A stretch of DNA of 6,014 nucleotides from Bacteroidaceae bacterium. Lineage in GTDB: Bacteria; Bacteroidota; Bacteroidia; Bacteroidales; Bacteroidaceae. Below the pieces are notes generated by a model that searched no databases, had not been told where the DNA came from, and saw only the letters and a list, made by a program, of their open reading frames with translations. Below are positions 5,917-6,014 of this stretch, one piece after another. The translations under genes were made by a program, and so were the position numbers. The stretch covers positions 1-6,014 of the forward strand of contig JAFYYO010000045.1 of assembly GCA_017557475.1 (NCBI GenBank), in the 5' to 3' direction. Each line of letters starts with the position of its first letter. Position 1 is the first letter of the stretch.

Positions 5917-5948
5917 AATTCAAAATTAATTAATTCAAAATTCAAAAA
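5917..5948. repeat. 7-bp phased AATTCAA repeat after the acyl-CoA synthetase
   Basis: The units are AATTCAA (5917), AATTAAT (5924), one inserted T, then AATTCAA (5932) and AATTCAA (5939), followed by an A run. The array begins seven bases after the stop codon and runs into the C-run of the hairpin. Its reverse complement, TTGAATT, differs by one base from a rotation of the GAATTAT unit at 4021. Confidence 0.65.
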
Positions 5949-5957
5949 CCCCAAACT

Positions 5958-5979
5958 CCCCCTAAAGGGGGTTAGGGGG
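5958..5979 (+). terminator. GC-rich hairpin, probable terminator or Bacteroidota intergenic repeat
   Basis: CCCCCTAA at 5958-5965 pairs perfectly with TTAGGGGG at 5972-5979, leaving a six-base loop. A competing five-pair stem forms between 5958-5962 and 5967-5971. It lies 48 bases after the acyl-CoA synthetase stop. The plus-strand tail (TCTTCAATTT) is only moderately T-rich; on the minus strand the hairpin is followed by a stronger T run. Function as a terminator is inferred. Confidence 0.5.
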
Positions 5980-5990
5980 GTCTTCAATTT

Positions 5991-6014
5991 ATGATTACTC
6001 TCGACCAACTCAAA
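5991..6014 (+). CDS. Possible start of the next gene (first 8 codons only)
   Basis: The ATG at 5991 opens a frame reading MITLDQLK to the window edge. This resembles, from memory, the N-terminus of Bacteroidales peptide chain release factor 2 (prfB), but eight residues cannot establish it. No convincing -7 box or ribosome binding site is seen just upstream. Treat it as a candidate only. Confidence 0.35.

Noticed and set aside
5949..5980. G-quadruplex
   Set aside because: Only two G runs are present on either strand here, fewer than the four needed for an intramolecular quadruplex; hairpin pairing explains the symmetry better.

Overview
The window looks like a chromosomal segment of a Bacteroidota bacterium, most likely Bacteroidales and Prevotella/Bacteroides-like. 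The evidence is four promoter-like boxes of the Bacteroidota -7 form TAnnTTTG placed just before genes, weak or absent Shine-Dalgarno sequences, A/T-rich gaps with short repeats that I recall from this phylum, and proteins that read like Bacteroidales versions of their families. Coding G+C looks moderate, near half by eye. Nearly every base is coding, and no stretch over 300 bases lacks a gene.

Left part (1-2086, minus strand). Three genes are read right to left: an OB-fold plus HD-domain protein resembling YhaM 3'-5' exoribonuclease, a LicD-family phosphotransferase, and the N-terminal 132 residues of an acyltransferase-3 membrane protein cut by the window edge. Both junctions are 4-base ATGA overlaps, so the genes form one translationally coupled unit. 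The last two suggest decoration of a surface glycan. The first is an unexpected partner.

Middle (2087-3966). A 77-bp divergent spacer carries two facing promoter boxes. It leads on the plus strand to tadA (tRNA adenosine deaminase). tadA ends tail to tail, with a 32-bp overlap, against an ArgE-like M20 deacylase on the minus strand. That gene follows a small DUF2007/zinc-ribbon protein by 17 bp and probably shares its mRNA.

Right part (3967-6014). A 135-bp divergent spacer holds two TATCTTTG boxes and two short repeat arrays. It leads to a 602-residue long-chain acyl-CoA synthetase on the plus strand. After it come a fourth repeat array, a C-run/G-run hairpin and, at the edge, the first eight codons of a possible next gene.

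The genes are mostly housekeeping: tRNA modification, arginine-type metabolism, fatty-acid activation, and a glycan-modification tail. I see no defence system, mobile element, CRISPR array or RNA gene. The most unusual feature is non-coding. Every gap examined on the right side carries a tandem array with a 7-bp unit, in four versions, placed against promoters, start codons or a terminator.
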